Origin: Candidatus Altimarinota bacterium
GTDB taxonomy: Bacteria; Patescibacteriota; Gracilibacteria; BD1-5; UBA2023
Assembly: GCA_003488655.1 (NCBI GenBank)
Contig: DNKW01000021.1
Coordinates: 4,022 to 22,304 of the forward strand
DNA length: 18,283 bases
Reading direction: 5' to 3'
The number at the start of each line of letters is the position of its first letter. Within the stretch, counting starts at the first letter, position 1. A model generated the notes under the pieces. That model worked only from the letters and a program-made list of their open reading frames with translations, was not told the DNA's origin and did not search any database. Below are positions 1 to 7,363 of the stretch, piece by piece. A program made the translations under genes and the position numbers.

Positions 1-1836
1 ATCGTTTCCGCGTTTCTCATCGCGGTGTTTGTCCACTATGGAGCACTCCTTTTTGGGTACCATATACCGTTTCTCGTGGCACTTCTCTTCGGAACACTTA
101 TTTCCGCGACCGATCCTGTGGCGGTTCTGGCACTCTTCAAGGAACTCGGGGCTCCTCGCCGTTTGACCCTCATATTTGAAGGGGAATCACTCTTCAATGA
201 CGGAACGGCGTTCGCGCTCTTCCTCGTGATTCTCGCGTATCTTGAGTCGGTTTCCGGATTCGCATCGGATGGACACGGAAATCTCTATAGTATCGTCGCG
301 AACCATCTTTTTGGAACGGGAACGGGTGGGCTTATCATAACCGGAATCATCTCTTTCCTCCTTATGATTTTGGTCGGAATGCTCTTCGGTTCGTTCATCG
401 GGGTCGTATTCTCCAAGATTATCGAGAAGATCAAGAACAATGAGTTTCTGGAGATTATGCTCACGCTCATCCTCGCTCATACGACCTTCATCCTCGCGGA
501 AGTTCTCAATCACTTCCTCTTACCGGTTTCAGGCGTCATCGCGACGACTCTCGCAGCACTCGTGGTCGGGAACTACGGACGGTACAAGATCAGTCCGAAA
601 GTTGAGGAAACTATGGAACGATTCTGGGGATTTTTCGCCTTCATATCCAATTCGCTCGTATTCCTCCTCGTCGGAATTATGATCGTCTCGCTTGGAATCG
701 ACTGGAAAGTCATGACTGTTCCGGTTGTAATCGCCATCGCGGCGGTTATCATCGCTCGCGCCATCAGCGTTTACGGAATCATCGTTCCGCTGAATTGGAC
801 GAAGACCGAGGAGGATATCCCCGTCTCCTGGCTCCATATGCTCTCGTGGGGAAGCCTCCGAGGAGCGCTCGCCATCATTATGGTACTCCTTATCCCGGAG
901 TCGCTCACGCTTGCCGGATGGGACTTTCCCTTCTCTATCCGCGACTTCGTGCTCGCGCTTACAGTCGGGTGTATAGTATTTACCACCTTTATCAAAGCGA
1001 CGACTATTATACCGCTTATGAAGCATTTCAATATCGATAAGCTCCATGAGATAGAACAGGTGGAACATGTGGAAGGCAAGATGATCATGTTCCTCGAAGT
1101 CCTTGCGAAAATCGGAAGTCTCAAGGAACGAGGGTACATTATCCACGAGGAATATATGCTCCTGTTTGAGAAATATTCGAGAGAGCTCGAGGGAGTTCGA
1201 CAGGAACTCGATGAGCTCATGCAAGAAAAAGGCGAGGCGATTACCGGACTCATTAAACGAGTTATCACGCTTCATGCACTCGGGATAGAGAAATTCTCCC
1301 TTAAGAAACTCTATATGTACAACGAGATATCCGAGCGGGAGTTCAAGATACTCCTGCGCAAAAACGAATCCCAGATTCGTCGTGTCGAGACCGGACTTCC
1401 TCAGATCAAAGGAGCAGATGAAAAAGACACAGTCAATATCTTCGAACGCCTCACGGAAACGGTTTCTGCTTGGCTTCACCGAGATGTAAACCCTATTCTC
1501 TCCCGATTTATACTTGTGCGATCCCGACTCGTCATGACGGATAGTGCCCTCAAAGGTCTCATAGTCTTCGAAGGAGTGGACTTCATCGCCGGACGCAAGG
1601 AATTCCGCGAGATACAGGAGCTCTACAAGAGCTTCCATGAAAGCGCGCAAAAAGAGCACAGCGAGCTCTTTGCAGAGAACAAAGACCTCCTCATCGAGTT
1701 CGATTCTGAGCTCGCAAACAAGTCGCTCCTCAAACAGCAGGAAATCATCGTGGAAGACCTCTTCCAGAAAGAGATAATCTCCCCGAAACTCTACATACGG
1801 TTCAAGGAAGAAATTGAAGAGAAGATCTATGAATAA
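1..1836 (+). CDS. CPA1 family Na+/H+ antiporter (5' end outside window)
   Basis: Membrane exchanger that swaps H+ for Na+ (or K+) across the cytoplasmic membrane, serving pH and salt homeostasis. The frame is open from base 1, so the true start lies upstream; an internal GTG at 25 is not a convincing start because it falls inside a membrane helix. 611 residues are visible. The first ~340 are strongly hydrophobic and carry CPA1 hallmarks: ATDPVAV, FEGESLFNDGTA with the ion-binding Asn-Asp pair, and GSLRGALAI with the helix-11 Arg. The last ~270 residues are charged and helical, a long cytoplasmic tail typical of the bacterial NhaP/eukaryotic-like exchangers, probably regulatory. The gene ends in TAA and is followed 10 bases later by a hairpin terminator. 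No in-frame TGA occurs in 611 codons, unlike most genes here. Family assignment is secure; the exact ion specificity is not. Confidence 0.94.
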   Translation: MVSAFLIAVFVHYGALLFGYHIPFLVALLFGTLISATDPVAVLALFKELGAPRRLTLIFEGESLFNDGTAFALFLVILAYLESVSGFASDGHGNLYSIVANHLFGTGTGGLIITGIISFLLMILVGMLFGSFIGVVFSKIIEKIKNNEFLEIMLTLILAHTTFILAEVLNHFLLPVSGVIATTLAALVVGNYGRYKISPKVEETMERFWGFFAFISNSLVFLLVGIMIVSLGIDWKVMTVPVVIAIAAVIIARAISVYGIIVPLNWTKTEEDIPVSWLHMLSWGSLRGALAIIMVLLIPESLTLAGWDFPFSIRDFVLALTVGCIVFTTFIKATTIIPLMKHFNIDKLHEIEQVEHVEGKMIMFLEVLAKIGSLKERGYIIHEEYMLLFEKYSRELEGVRQELDELMQEKGEAITGLIKRVITLHALGIEKFSLKKLYMYNEISEREFKILLRKNESQIRRVETGLPQIKGADEKDTVNIFERLTETVSAWLHRDVNPILSRFILVRSRLVMTDSALKGLIVFEGVDFIAGRKEFREIQELYKSFHESAQKEHSELFAENKDLLIEFDSELANKSLLKQQEIIVEDLFQKEIISPKLYIRFKEEIEEKIYE

Positions 1837-1846
1837 GGAGAAGAAT

Positions 1847-1868
1847 AAAGAGCCCGAGAGGGCTCTTT
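1847..1868. terminator. Hairpin terminator after the antiporter
   Basis: A perfect 9-bp stem, AAAGAGCCC and GGGCTCTTT, encloses a GAGA tetraloop. The downstream T-run is partly inside the stem. The A-rich left arm lets the hairpin act in both directions, which suits its place between two convergent genes, although the minus-strand gene stops 110 bases away. Confidence 0.7.
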
Positions 1869-1879
1869 AATATGGTGGG

Positions 1880-1979
1880 CTGAATTTTGAAAAAAATTTC
1901 CGACTCGGCGACCCGATTCGCGTGCGAGTAACACAGGCGGACAAAACCCTCAGACGACTCGATTTCGAGGTGGTGAATT
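1880..1979 (+). pseudogene. Decayed 3' end of an RNase R (rnr) gene
   Basis: In frame 2 this intergenic stretch encodes a ~33-residue peptide containing NFRLGDPIRVRV, then ADKTLRRLDFEVV. This closely matches the last strands of the C-terminal S1 domain of RNase R, which typically reads like RLGD-x-V-x-VRV followed by a basic segment and IDFE(L/I)V. A TAA lies in frame just upstream at 1868-1870, next to the antiporter terminator, and nothing resembling the nuclease domain precedes it. The frame runs past the expected end into the antisense of the neighbouring gene. I read it as the leftover tail of a lost or moved rnr copy. The match is short and made by eye; chance similarity cannot be excluded. 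Confidence 0.45.
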
Positions 1980-3192
1980 ATTTCCCACTCCACGCCAATT
2001 CTTTATTCTGCTTTTCTTTCATTACCAAGAGATCCTTGAAGAGGGCTTCTTTCGTTGCTTTTCCAAGTTTCCCGAATTCTTCCGGAGTTATATTTCTGTC
2101 TGTTTGGTATGAGATAAGCGCCGCACGGGTGTTTTTCCCAAATATGGCAGTGTCTTTCTGGGCGAAGTAACCAAGAGACTTCAGACTCTGTTGGAGACTA
2201 CGAACATGTGCACCAATCTCATTTGCCTTTGGCGAACCGAGTCCCTGTACAAAGAGAGTTACCTCCTTCTTTTGTGCTTTTAGCTGCTTCTCCTGTTCCG
2301 CTTGTATGAGAGCGAGACGCTTTTCTTCTTGTGCTTTCTCCAGGGTGATACGAGCCTCTTCGGCTACTCGTATTTTCTCGTTTTCCGTGTAGAGAGCATA
2401 GATTTGTTGGAGTTTGGCACGGGTTTTTACTCCGTAGTACCCGGCGCCGAGATTTTTCCTCGATACCACGAGCTGGTTCTCTATCTGAAAATCGTAGATG
2501 GCATTCTCCAGAATCTTGGAATTTTTCCCATCGATGGCACCGCTGTAATAGGAAAGACGGGAGAGGATAGTTTGTAGTTCCTGTATCTTTTCCACCTCCG
2601 TATTCTTGCTGATGGCACTGTTGAAAATATTCAAGACCTCCTCTATTTCTGTAACTTTCTGCTCTTGTTGTTTTTTATAGGTTGCCGTATTGATTTTCGT
2701 TATTTTTACTTGGGAGAGATCAATGGTTTTTGTATCTGTTTCCTCTTTTTTGCTGATGATTTTTCCGATGACGCTCCGTTTCCCCCATGAGAGGGCACGA
2801 CGGAGCCCCTCTTCTCCTTGTCCCATCCAGATATCGAGTCGATCCGCATCGTATCCGCGGGATCCGGATGACACTATGGCACCTCCTCGGTCATCAACAG
2901 TCCCCACTCCGAGTCCTTCGAGATATATCTTCGTTCCGAACGCGTATGTTTTCGGTCCGGCAAGCATTCCCGGGTACACCGCTTTTCCGCTCGCACCGTG
3001 CGTTCCGTTTCCGTTGAGGCGGATATCTGCTTCATAACTTCCTTTGAGATAGAAGCTCTGATTGGGAAGTGGAGAGTAATAGGCGGTGACGATGAATTTT
3101 TGATTTTCTGTATGGTCTGCACCGCCCGCAAACACGGGAGAGAAAGCGGAGAGTAATTGGATAACGATGAGACTTAAACTAATGTTTTTCAC
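1978..3192 (-). CDS. Secreted 3D-domain protein with two peptidoglycan-binding repeats
   Basis: Predicted exported cell-wall enzyme, 404 aa. A signal peptide spans about residues 1-22 (hydrophobic core, then SPVFA before GG). Residues ~33-145 form a 3D domain (double-psi beta barrel, RlpA/MltA-like). It opens with FIVTAYYSPLP and carries the defining acidic residues in VDDRGGAI and DADRLDIWMG. Two peptidoglycan_binding_1-like repeats follow: one containing LQTILSRLSYYSGAIDG, and one near the C-terminus containing LQQSLKSLGYFAQ and FGKNTRAALISYQ. A Lys/Glu/Gln-rich coiled coil separates them. Such proteins cleave or remodel glycan strands outside the cytoplasm. The start is GTG at 3192, chosen because it gives the signal peptide at once. 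Stop TAA. No in-frame TGA. The gene runs convergent to the antiporter and has its own likely promoter at 3228-3257. The enzymatic activity is inferred from the fold only. Confidence 0.88.
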   Translation of the reverse strand: MKNISLSLIVIQLLSAFSPVFAGGADHTENQKFIVTAYYSPLPNQSFYLKGSYEADIRLNGNGTHGASGKAVYPGMLAGPKTYAFGTKIYLEGLGVGTVDDRGGAIVSSGSRGYDADRLDIWMGQGEEGLRRALSWGKRSVIGKIISKKEETDTKTIDLSQVKITKINTATYKKQQEQKVTEIEEVLNIFNSAISKNTEVEKIQELQTILSRLSYYSGAIDGKNSKILENAIYDFQIENQLVVSRKNLGAGYYGVKTRAKLQQIYALYTENEKIRVAEEARITLEKAQEEKRLALIQAEQEKQLKAQKKEVTLFVQGLGSPKANEIGAHVRSLQQSLKSLGYFAQKDTAIFGKNTRAALISYQTDRNITPEEFGKLGKATKEALFKDLLVMKEKQNKELAWSGK

Positions 3193-3227
3193 GGGGAATA
3201 TATTTTTATTTGGTAAATGACGATTTC

Positions 3228-3257
3228 ATTGTATCATATGAACAACACATCTGGCAA
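3228..3257 (-). promoter_or_regulatory. Probable promoter of the 3D-domain gene
   Basis: On the minus strand, TTGCCA (3257-3252) is followed by an 18-base spacer and TACAAT (3233-3228), close to a sigma-70 -35/-10 pair. The predicted transcript would start about 30 bases before the GTG codon. Found by eye, without a score. Confidence 0.5.
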
Positions 3258-3286
3258 AAGAACAGGTATTGACTATATTATGAAAT

Positions 3287-4012
3287 ATGTATAAAAAATC
3301 TTTTTATCTCACCGAGCCTGTCGGGAACAACGCTTTTTCTTATGAAAAAAGAGCGAACAAATCACTGTTCGTTCCCTCCCTTATGAATGGAAATTTTTCA
3401 GACATCAAGCAGGGAAGCGAAACGGTGTTTGAAGATTTCGATGAAAAAAACATTCTCCGGTCTTGCACGGGACTCCGGAACTTTGTCCGTATGGAGTGGA
3501 ATGGGATTCCGATGAGAGTATTCGATAATCACAACCATGCCCTCTATTTCTGGTACGAAGCGCGGAGTCATGGAATAATCGGTACGAAAAACACCCTCGT
3601 GCATATCGACGAACACTCGGATCTCTGGGAGAATGCAAATAATCTCCCTTCTGGAGAACTGAAACTGAAGGAAGTGTTTCATTTTACGAATCATCAGTGC
3701 AATGTCGGAAATTATATAGAGCCGACTCTCCGAGAGGGGTTGATTGAAAAAGTCCTCCGTATCGAGGATACTATAGGGATGGGAAAATACGCTTCCTATG
3801 AGAAATGAGAAAAAGAATCCCTCATTCTGAACCTGGATTTGGATTTCTTCGCTCCGGAATTGGATTATATTCCTTTCGAGGACAAGAAACGAATCATCCT
3901 GCATTTTGCCCGTCAAGCGAAACTCATTACGGTTGCGACCAGTCCGTTTTTTATCGATCAGAAGCGCGCGATAGAGATGCTCGGGAAGGTGTTTGAATTC
4001 GGAGAGAACTAA
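3287..4012 (+). CDS. UPF0489-family protein, one UGA(Gly) codon
   Basis: 241 aa when the TGA at 3806-3808 (residue 174) is read as Gly; the standard code gives a 173-aa fragment and an orphan tail. Conserved stretches of the UPF0489 (C5orf22-like) family are present: DNHNHALYFW, VHIDEHSDLW, NVGNYIEP and, after the UGA, LNLDLDFF. The His/Asp clusters resemble the metal sites of the arginase/deacetylase fold to which the family has been likened, so a metal-dependent hydrolase is plausible, but no function is established. The segment after the UGA contains the LDLDFF motif needed for a complete domain, so the TGA cannot be a natural stop. Start ATG 3287; no Shine-Dalgarno sequence. The gene stands alone, divergent from the 3D gene and convergent with yidC, and ends in a strong hairpin. 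Family call fairly sure, activity unknown. Confidence 0.85.
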
Positions 4013-4040
4013 AAATCCCACTTTCAAGTGGGATTTTTTT
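4011..4040. terminator. Bidirectional terminator between the UPF0489 gene and yidC
   Basis: Perfect stem ATCCCACTT / AAGTGGGAT with a 2-base loop in the repeat, extended by an A-run on the left and a T-run on the right. It lies between two convergent stop codons (4010-4012 and 4052-4054) and has a U-tract in both directions. Confidence 0.9.
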
Positions 4041-4051
4041 TAAACTGAATA

Positions 4052-5251
4052 TTATTTTTTCACACTCATTTTATTTACCACTATTTGCTGGATGAGCATG
4101 AAAAGCGTTCCGATGAGCCAGTAGATTCCGACTCCCGCAGGGAAAAAATAGGTGGAACCGGCAATCATAATAGGCATTCCCCAGAGCATAAACTTATTCA
4201 TAACACTCGGATCGGGCATAAAAGAAGGTTCGGTTTCCGCGTATTTTCCGTTTTTCTTCTCTATAATCTTTTTCTCAAGTTTCTCCAGTTTTACTACGTC
4301 ATCTTCTTTCGGAAGAGAAAGCTTGATTTGAAGCCACTGAGCTCCACCGACCGCGAGAGCGAGAACAATCCCAGTAACGCCCCCGATAGAGAGAAGATGG
4401 ATTCCAAAGAACACCGTATCAATCTTGGAGATATCAAAGCTTGCAAGAGGAGAGTAGAGATAATAGTAATTGGAGAGAAGGGTAATCTCCAGTACTACCC
4501 AATAGAGGACGATGAGGAGGGGCATCTGAATGAGAAGCGGAAGACAAGATCCGAGCGGATTTACCTGTTCTGCCTTATAAAGCGCCATAAGCTCCATCCC
4601 GATTTTTGCCTGATCACCCTTGTATTTTTCTTGGAGCTCTTTGATCTTCGGTTGTATCGCCTGCATTTTCTTGCTGTTCGCAAGTATGTGGTGTTGCGGA
4701 ACGAGGAGGATGATTCGGATAAGAATGGTTACGAGAATGATTGCGAGCCCGAAGCTGTATCCCGGAAGAGTGGAGATAAGAAAAGCGAAAAGATTGTAGA
4801 TCGGCGCATAGAAGAGATTTCGGAAAAGGGATCGGAAGAATCCGGGAACCTCTCAGACAGTATCTCCGTAAGAGGTTTTTCCGTTTACTGTCAGGCTGAA
4901 CTCGTATTTTCCCGGTGATTGGAAGAGCTTGTAGAGAGGGGAAATATCAAGTTTTTCTTTTGCTCCGTTTTCAATCGTGAATGTTTTGCAGAATTCTTTT
5001 GGAGGATTTGTGAGAAGATTATGATCTTTTTTGATGGAAAAATCGCGACACGTGTCTATAGTGATGCTTGCGGAAGTGGTATTTTGCACTTCGATCACGG
5101 GAATATCGGGAGTCACATACGAGGTCGCCCCGACATGGAGAATTATCTCGTTGCTCGGAGTGGTATTTTGCGTTGGAGCTGGGAGAATCCAATTGAGTGC
5201 GATGAGAGTGATGAAAAATATGAGGAGGAAATTCAGAAGACGAGTGTTCAT
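4052..5251 (-). CDS. yidC: YidC/Oxa1 membrane protein insertase, one UGA(Gly) codon
   Basis: Inserts and folds inner-membrane proteins, alone or with SecYEG. 399 aa, made by joining two reading-frame pieces across the TGA at 4853-4855 (residue 133, Gly). Residues ~5-22 form the N-terminal membrane helix. Residues ~25-132 are an exported beta-rich domain, shorter than the E. coli P1 domain. The Oxa1 core starts after the UGA: amphipathic FFRSLF segment, first core helix, then ILANSKKMQAIQPKIKELQ with the cytoplasmic coiled loop and KYKGDQAKIGMELMALYK. These are followed by VNPLGSCLPLLIQMP, the classic YidC signature, and three more helices. The helical core would lack its first helix if the TGA were a stop. 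Start ATG at 5251; stop TAA. It is not next to rpmH/rnpA as in many bacteria; its upstream region holds an inverted repeat and tRNA-Arg. Identification is secure. Confidence 0.96.
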
Positions 5252-5325
5252 TGATGGAAAATTAGAATTTTAAGATAATGTTTTTCTTATGCTTTTGTGA
5301 CCAAAAGTCTTCAGAGGCGAATATA

Positions 5326-5423
5326 AGTGAAAAGAATATTTTTTCTCGTCTGAAAACAAAGCCAGTGAATATCTTCTGGTTTTCCAAGGCTGTTTCGACA
5401 TCGAAATAAAAATTCTTTTCACT
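5326..5423. repeat. 98-nt inverted-repeat (hairpin-forming) sequence upstream of yidC
   Basis: The ends are a perfect 12-bp inverted repeat, AGTGAAAAGAAT (5326-5337) and ATTCTTTTCACT (5412-5423). Inner segments also pair imperfectly: the T-run plus C with GAAATAAAA, then AAACA-AAGCC with GGC-TGTTT, leaving an apical loop around 5364-5388. The whole stretch can fold into one long, bulged hairpin. It lies 75 bases upstream of the yidC start, so it could be a structured leader, a small RNA or a miniature mobile element. No flanking target duplication is obvious. The bases 5252-5325 between it and yidC hold nothing I can name. Confidence 0.6.
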
Positions 5424-5454
5424 CGATAAATTGTTTAATCATTTGTTTATAAAT

Positions 5455-5567
5455 TGGTGTCCTCGACAAGAATCGCAAGCCCCGCTCGGTCGAAAGCCAA
5501 ACCATTGGCTTTCTATCCCGCTTCTCGGGATACCTCGCGTTCGATTCTATCGCGTTTGTGTGTAAAA
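5455..5567. repeat. Cloverleaf-like repeat carrying a copy of the tRNA-Arg 3' end
   Basis: The unit starts with TGGTGTCCTCGAC (5455-5467), identical to the last 13 bases of the neighbouring tRNA gene (5568-5580). With the following bases the match is 19 of 21. Inside, three stems nest: an outer 7-bp pair (5469-5475 with 5542-5548), a 9-bp hairpin (5492-5500 with 5505-5513) and a 7-bp hairpin (5514-5520 with 5526-5532). The layout is a three-way junction about 80 nt long. It has no anticodon arm or T-stem, so it is not a working tRNA. It resembles a REP-like or integration-scar element at a tRNA 3' end. Confidence 0.6.
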
Positions 5568-5642
5568 TGGTGTCCTCGACTGGAATCGAACCAGTGTCTG
5601 AGCCTTAGGAGTGCCCTGTTCTATCCACTGAACTACGGGGAC
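5568..5642 (-). tRNA. tRNA-Arg (anticodon CCT)
   Basis: The minus strand folds as a 75-nt cloverleaf with encoded CCA. The acceptor stem is GTCCCCG / CGAGGAC, the D-arm GTTC-GAAC, and the anticodon loop CTCCTAA gives CCT, which reads AGG (Arg). The variable loop is 4 nt and the T-arm is ACTGG-TTCGATT-CCAGT. Two stem positions do not pair: C5-A68 in the acceptor and A31-G39 closing the anticodon loop, with a G-U at 28-42. It is still likely functional, since the D, T and anticodon signatures are intact. It is not the tRNA-Gly(UCA) that must exist elsewhere to read UGA. Confidence 0.9.
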
Positions 5643-5723
5643 GAATGTACTATTGCTTTTCTCTCAAAAATCCATACTATTGACCCCGAGAAAACCCCTG
5701 TACTATATGAAAAATACAAGAAA

Positions 5724-6629
5724 ATGCAAATCATCTTCAATAAAGTAGAGAAGTTCCTTGAAACTCCTTCCATACTCCCGAAAATCATCATCATCTATGG
5801 GCCGACCGCTTGCGGGAAAACGGCTCTTTCCATCTCGATAGCGAAGTATCTCGGAACCGAGATTATCAGTGCGGATTCGAGACAGATTTATCGGCATATG
5901 GACGTAGGAACCGGGAAGATTACCCGGGAGCAAATACAATGAATCCCTCATCATATGCTTGATATCCGAAACCCCGATGAGGAGTACTCGGTCGGCGAAT
6001 ATCAGAAAGAGACGTTTGAGATAATCCAAGATATGCACAGTCGAAAAAAAGTCCCGATTCTTTGTGGAGGAACCGGATTATATCTGGATTCCGTCGCATT
6101 CCATTTCGATATCCCGCCGATGAAACCGGATTGGGAATATCGGGAAAAACTCGACAAAATTCGGTGCGAGAAAGACAATGAATATCTTTGGAAGATGCTC
6201 CATGATTTGGATAGAGAATACGCGGAAACAATCCATCCAAACAGCCATCATGCGGTGATTCGAGCACTTGAGGTACTCGAAAAAACGGGAAAATCCAAAT
6301 CAGAGCTTCGAGTAAAAAAAGACCCACTCTTCGATATATTATTCTTGACTCCATACGACGGAGATCGTGCAAAACTCTACGAAAGAATCAACGCCCGCAT
6401 AGAGGAGATGTTTGAAAACGGTCTGATGGATGAAGTGAAGAGCATTTTAGAAAAGTGATACAATTCCGATTGTAAGGGACTTACTACCATCGGATACAAG
6501 GAAGTGATCGAATATTTCGATGGGAAGTGTACTTTGAATGAATGCAAAGCGAAGATTCAGCAGGGAAACAGGAATTATGCGAAGCGGCAGTTGACGTGGT
6601 TTCGGAAATATGAGGAGTGAAATAACTAA
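5724..6629 (+). CDS. miaA: tRNA dimethylallyltransferase MiaA, three UGA(Gly) codons
   Basis: Adds the dimethylallyl group from DMAPP to N6 of A37 in tRNAs that read UNN codons. 301 aa, the normal family length, only if TGAs at 5940, 6456 and 6618 are Gly (residues 73, 245, 299). P-loop GPTACGKT at residues 26-33; [18 protein letters not shown] at ~48-65 supplies the catalytic Asp. The first UGA is the Gly of the universally conserved GIPHH(L/M)(I/L)D motif. The DMAPP/tRNA-binding region follows ([12 protein letters not shown]), then [17 protein letters not shown]. The stretch TTIGYKEV...[11 protein letters not shown] after the second UGA is the standard MiaA C-terminal signature. Start ATG 5724 is the first in-frame ATG before the P-loop; longer open frame upstream runs through the tRNA and is not coding. 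Stop TAA. Confidence 0.97.
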
Positions 6630-6661
6630 AAATCCCGAGGTACTCGGGATTTTTAGTTATT
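6621..6661. terminator. Long perfect hairpin terminator between miaA and the minus-strand operon
   Basis: A 19-bp perfect inverted repeat (6621-6639 and 6643-6661) with CCCGAG / CTCGGG at its tip and a 3-base loop. The A/T-rich base gives a U-tract in both directions. It overlaps the last codons of both convergent genes, including the miaA stop codon and the stop of the 70-aa gene. Confidence 0.9.
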
Positions 6662-6869
6662 TCGTCAAAAAACTCGTCAATTTCTTCAAGAGCTCGAAAG
6701 GGATTCGTTCCCACATCTCGAGCATTTCCCGAATGTGATCGATAAATTCCATAGTTTTCTCCACTCTTCCGAGTATGATATAGAGACGAAAGAGCACAAG
6801 GGAAAGAAGTGTTCCAACGATGATTGAAAATACTATGAGAACAATATCGAGAATAAGCTGGGTATCCAT
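6657..6869 (-). CDS. Small single-span membrane protein, unknown function
   Basis: 70 aa. Residues ~5-30 form one strongly hydrophobic helix rich in Ile, Leu and Val; the rest is an amphipathic, charged segment (RVEKTMEFIDHIREMLEMWERI) ending in a cytoplasm-like Lys tail. I recognise no family. It starts 11 bases after the stop of the 160-aa gene and is the last member of the ruvA-csaB minus-strand cluster. Its stop codon is inside the long terminator, which supports its being the true end of that operon. Start ATG 6869. No UGA codons. Could be a membrane anchor or a partner of the gene before it. Confidence 0.6.
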   Translation of the reverse strand: MDTQLILDIVLIVFSIIVGTLLSLVLFRLYIILGRVEKTMEFIDHIREMLEMWERIPFELLKKLTSFLTK

Positions 6870-6880
6870 AAGAATAGAAA

Positions 6881-7363
6881 TTAAGAAGTAATTTTAGTTT
6901 CTCCATCTTCTTTGTCGTAAAATGAGAAATTTTTTATAAATGTACGAATCTCTTCCTCGGTAGTTATACTCTTGATGGTTCCATCACTCATTTTTACGAT
7001 TGCCGAAGGAATGATATCTATTTTCAAAGTTTTTCTGAGTTCTTCGCTCCCTTCTTCCATGATGATTCTCAGAGAACCTGACTCGATCCATGCCTTGGTA
7101 AAGAGAATAGGAAGCATAGTGAGAAAAAATCTCGTGAAAGGATCGTTATCGCGAATGCAGAAAAGAGCATATCTTTTCTCCTCCCCGAGCTTCTCATAAG
7201 AAGAAGCCTCTTTGAGTGTGAATGTGCTTTCTTTGAGTTTCTCATAAGTCCAAGCACCCGTTTTTTCTGCGTATTCTTTGCTCGTCTCGAATCATTTCTT
7301 AGCCATATCCGTTGCTTTGCCGCTCAAGATGGTTGCCTGATCCTTAAAATTTTTCCAGTCCAT
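6881..7363 (-). CDS. 160-aa protein with a thioredoxin-fold-like C-terminal half, one UGA(Gly) codon
   Basis: Read with UGA as Gly at residue 24 (7292-7294). With the standard code only a 78-aa tail would be visible. The first ~65 residues are Lys/Glu/Thr-rich and helical with repeated YEKLKE-type segments. The second half alternates strand and helix: KRYALFCIRDND, then GSLRIIMEE, then KTLKIDIIPSAIVKMSDGTIKSI. The last piece looks like the cis-Pro turn and beta hairpin of thioredoxin-like proteins (IPS, then a D-G turn). There is no CxxC motif, so it would not be a redox enzyme. The start ATG 7363 overlaps the end of the csaB-like gene by 20 bases, indicating translational coupling. No confident family; the fold guess is weak. 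Confidence 0.7.

Noticed and set aside
529..1659. 376-aa minus-strand ORF opposite the antiporter
   Set aside because: Antisense shadow of a conserved membrane protein; composition is charged and patternless with no recognisable domain.
1873..1990. A possible tRNA starting with TGG on the plus strand
   Set aside because: No T-arm or anticodon loop can be built; the stretch fits an RNase R tail better.
3269..3292. TTGACT upstream of the UPF0489 gene as a promoter
   Set aside because: A -10 box at the right distance would fall inside the coding region; no convincing pair found.
3806..3808. Reading the broken genes (UPF0489, yidC, miaA, csaB-like, dedA and others) as pseudogenes
   Set aside because: Every break is a TGA and the frame continues with conserved motifs on the other side; a recoded UGA explains all of them at once.
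4085..4918. 277-aa plus-strand ORF opposite yidC
   Set aside because: Antisense shadow; YidC on the other strand is continuous and conserved across the whole span.
5270..5401. 43-aa basic minus-strand ORF upstream of yidC
   Set aside because: Too short, no family, and its codons coincide with the inverted repeat; mentioned only as a possible leader peptide.
5454..5723. Upstream extension of the miaA frame
   Set aside because: The extension runs through the repeat and the tRNA gene in antisense; MiaA homology begins after ATG 5724.
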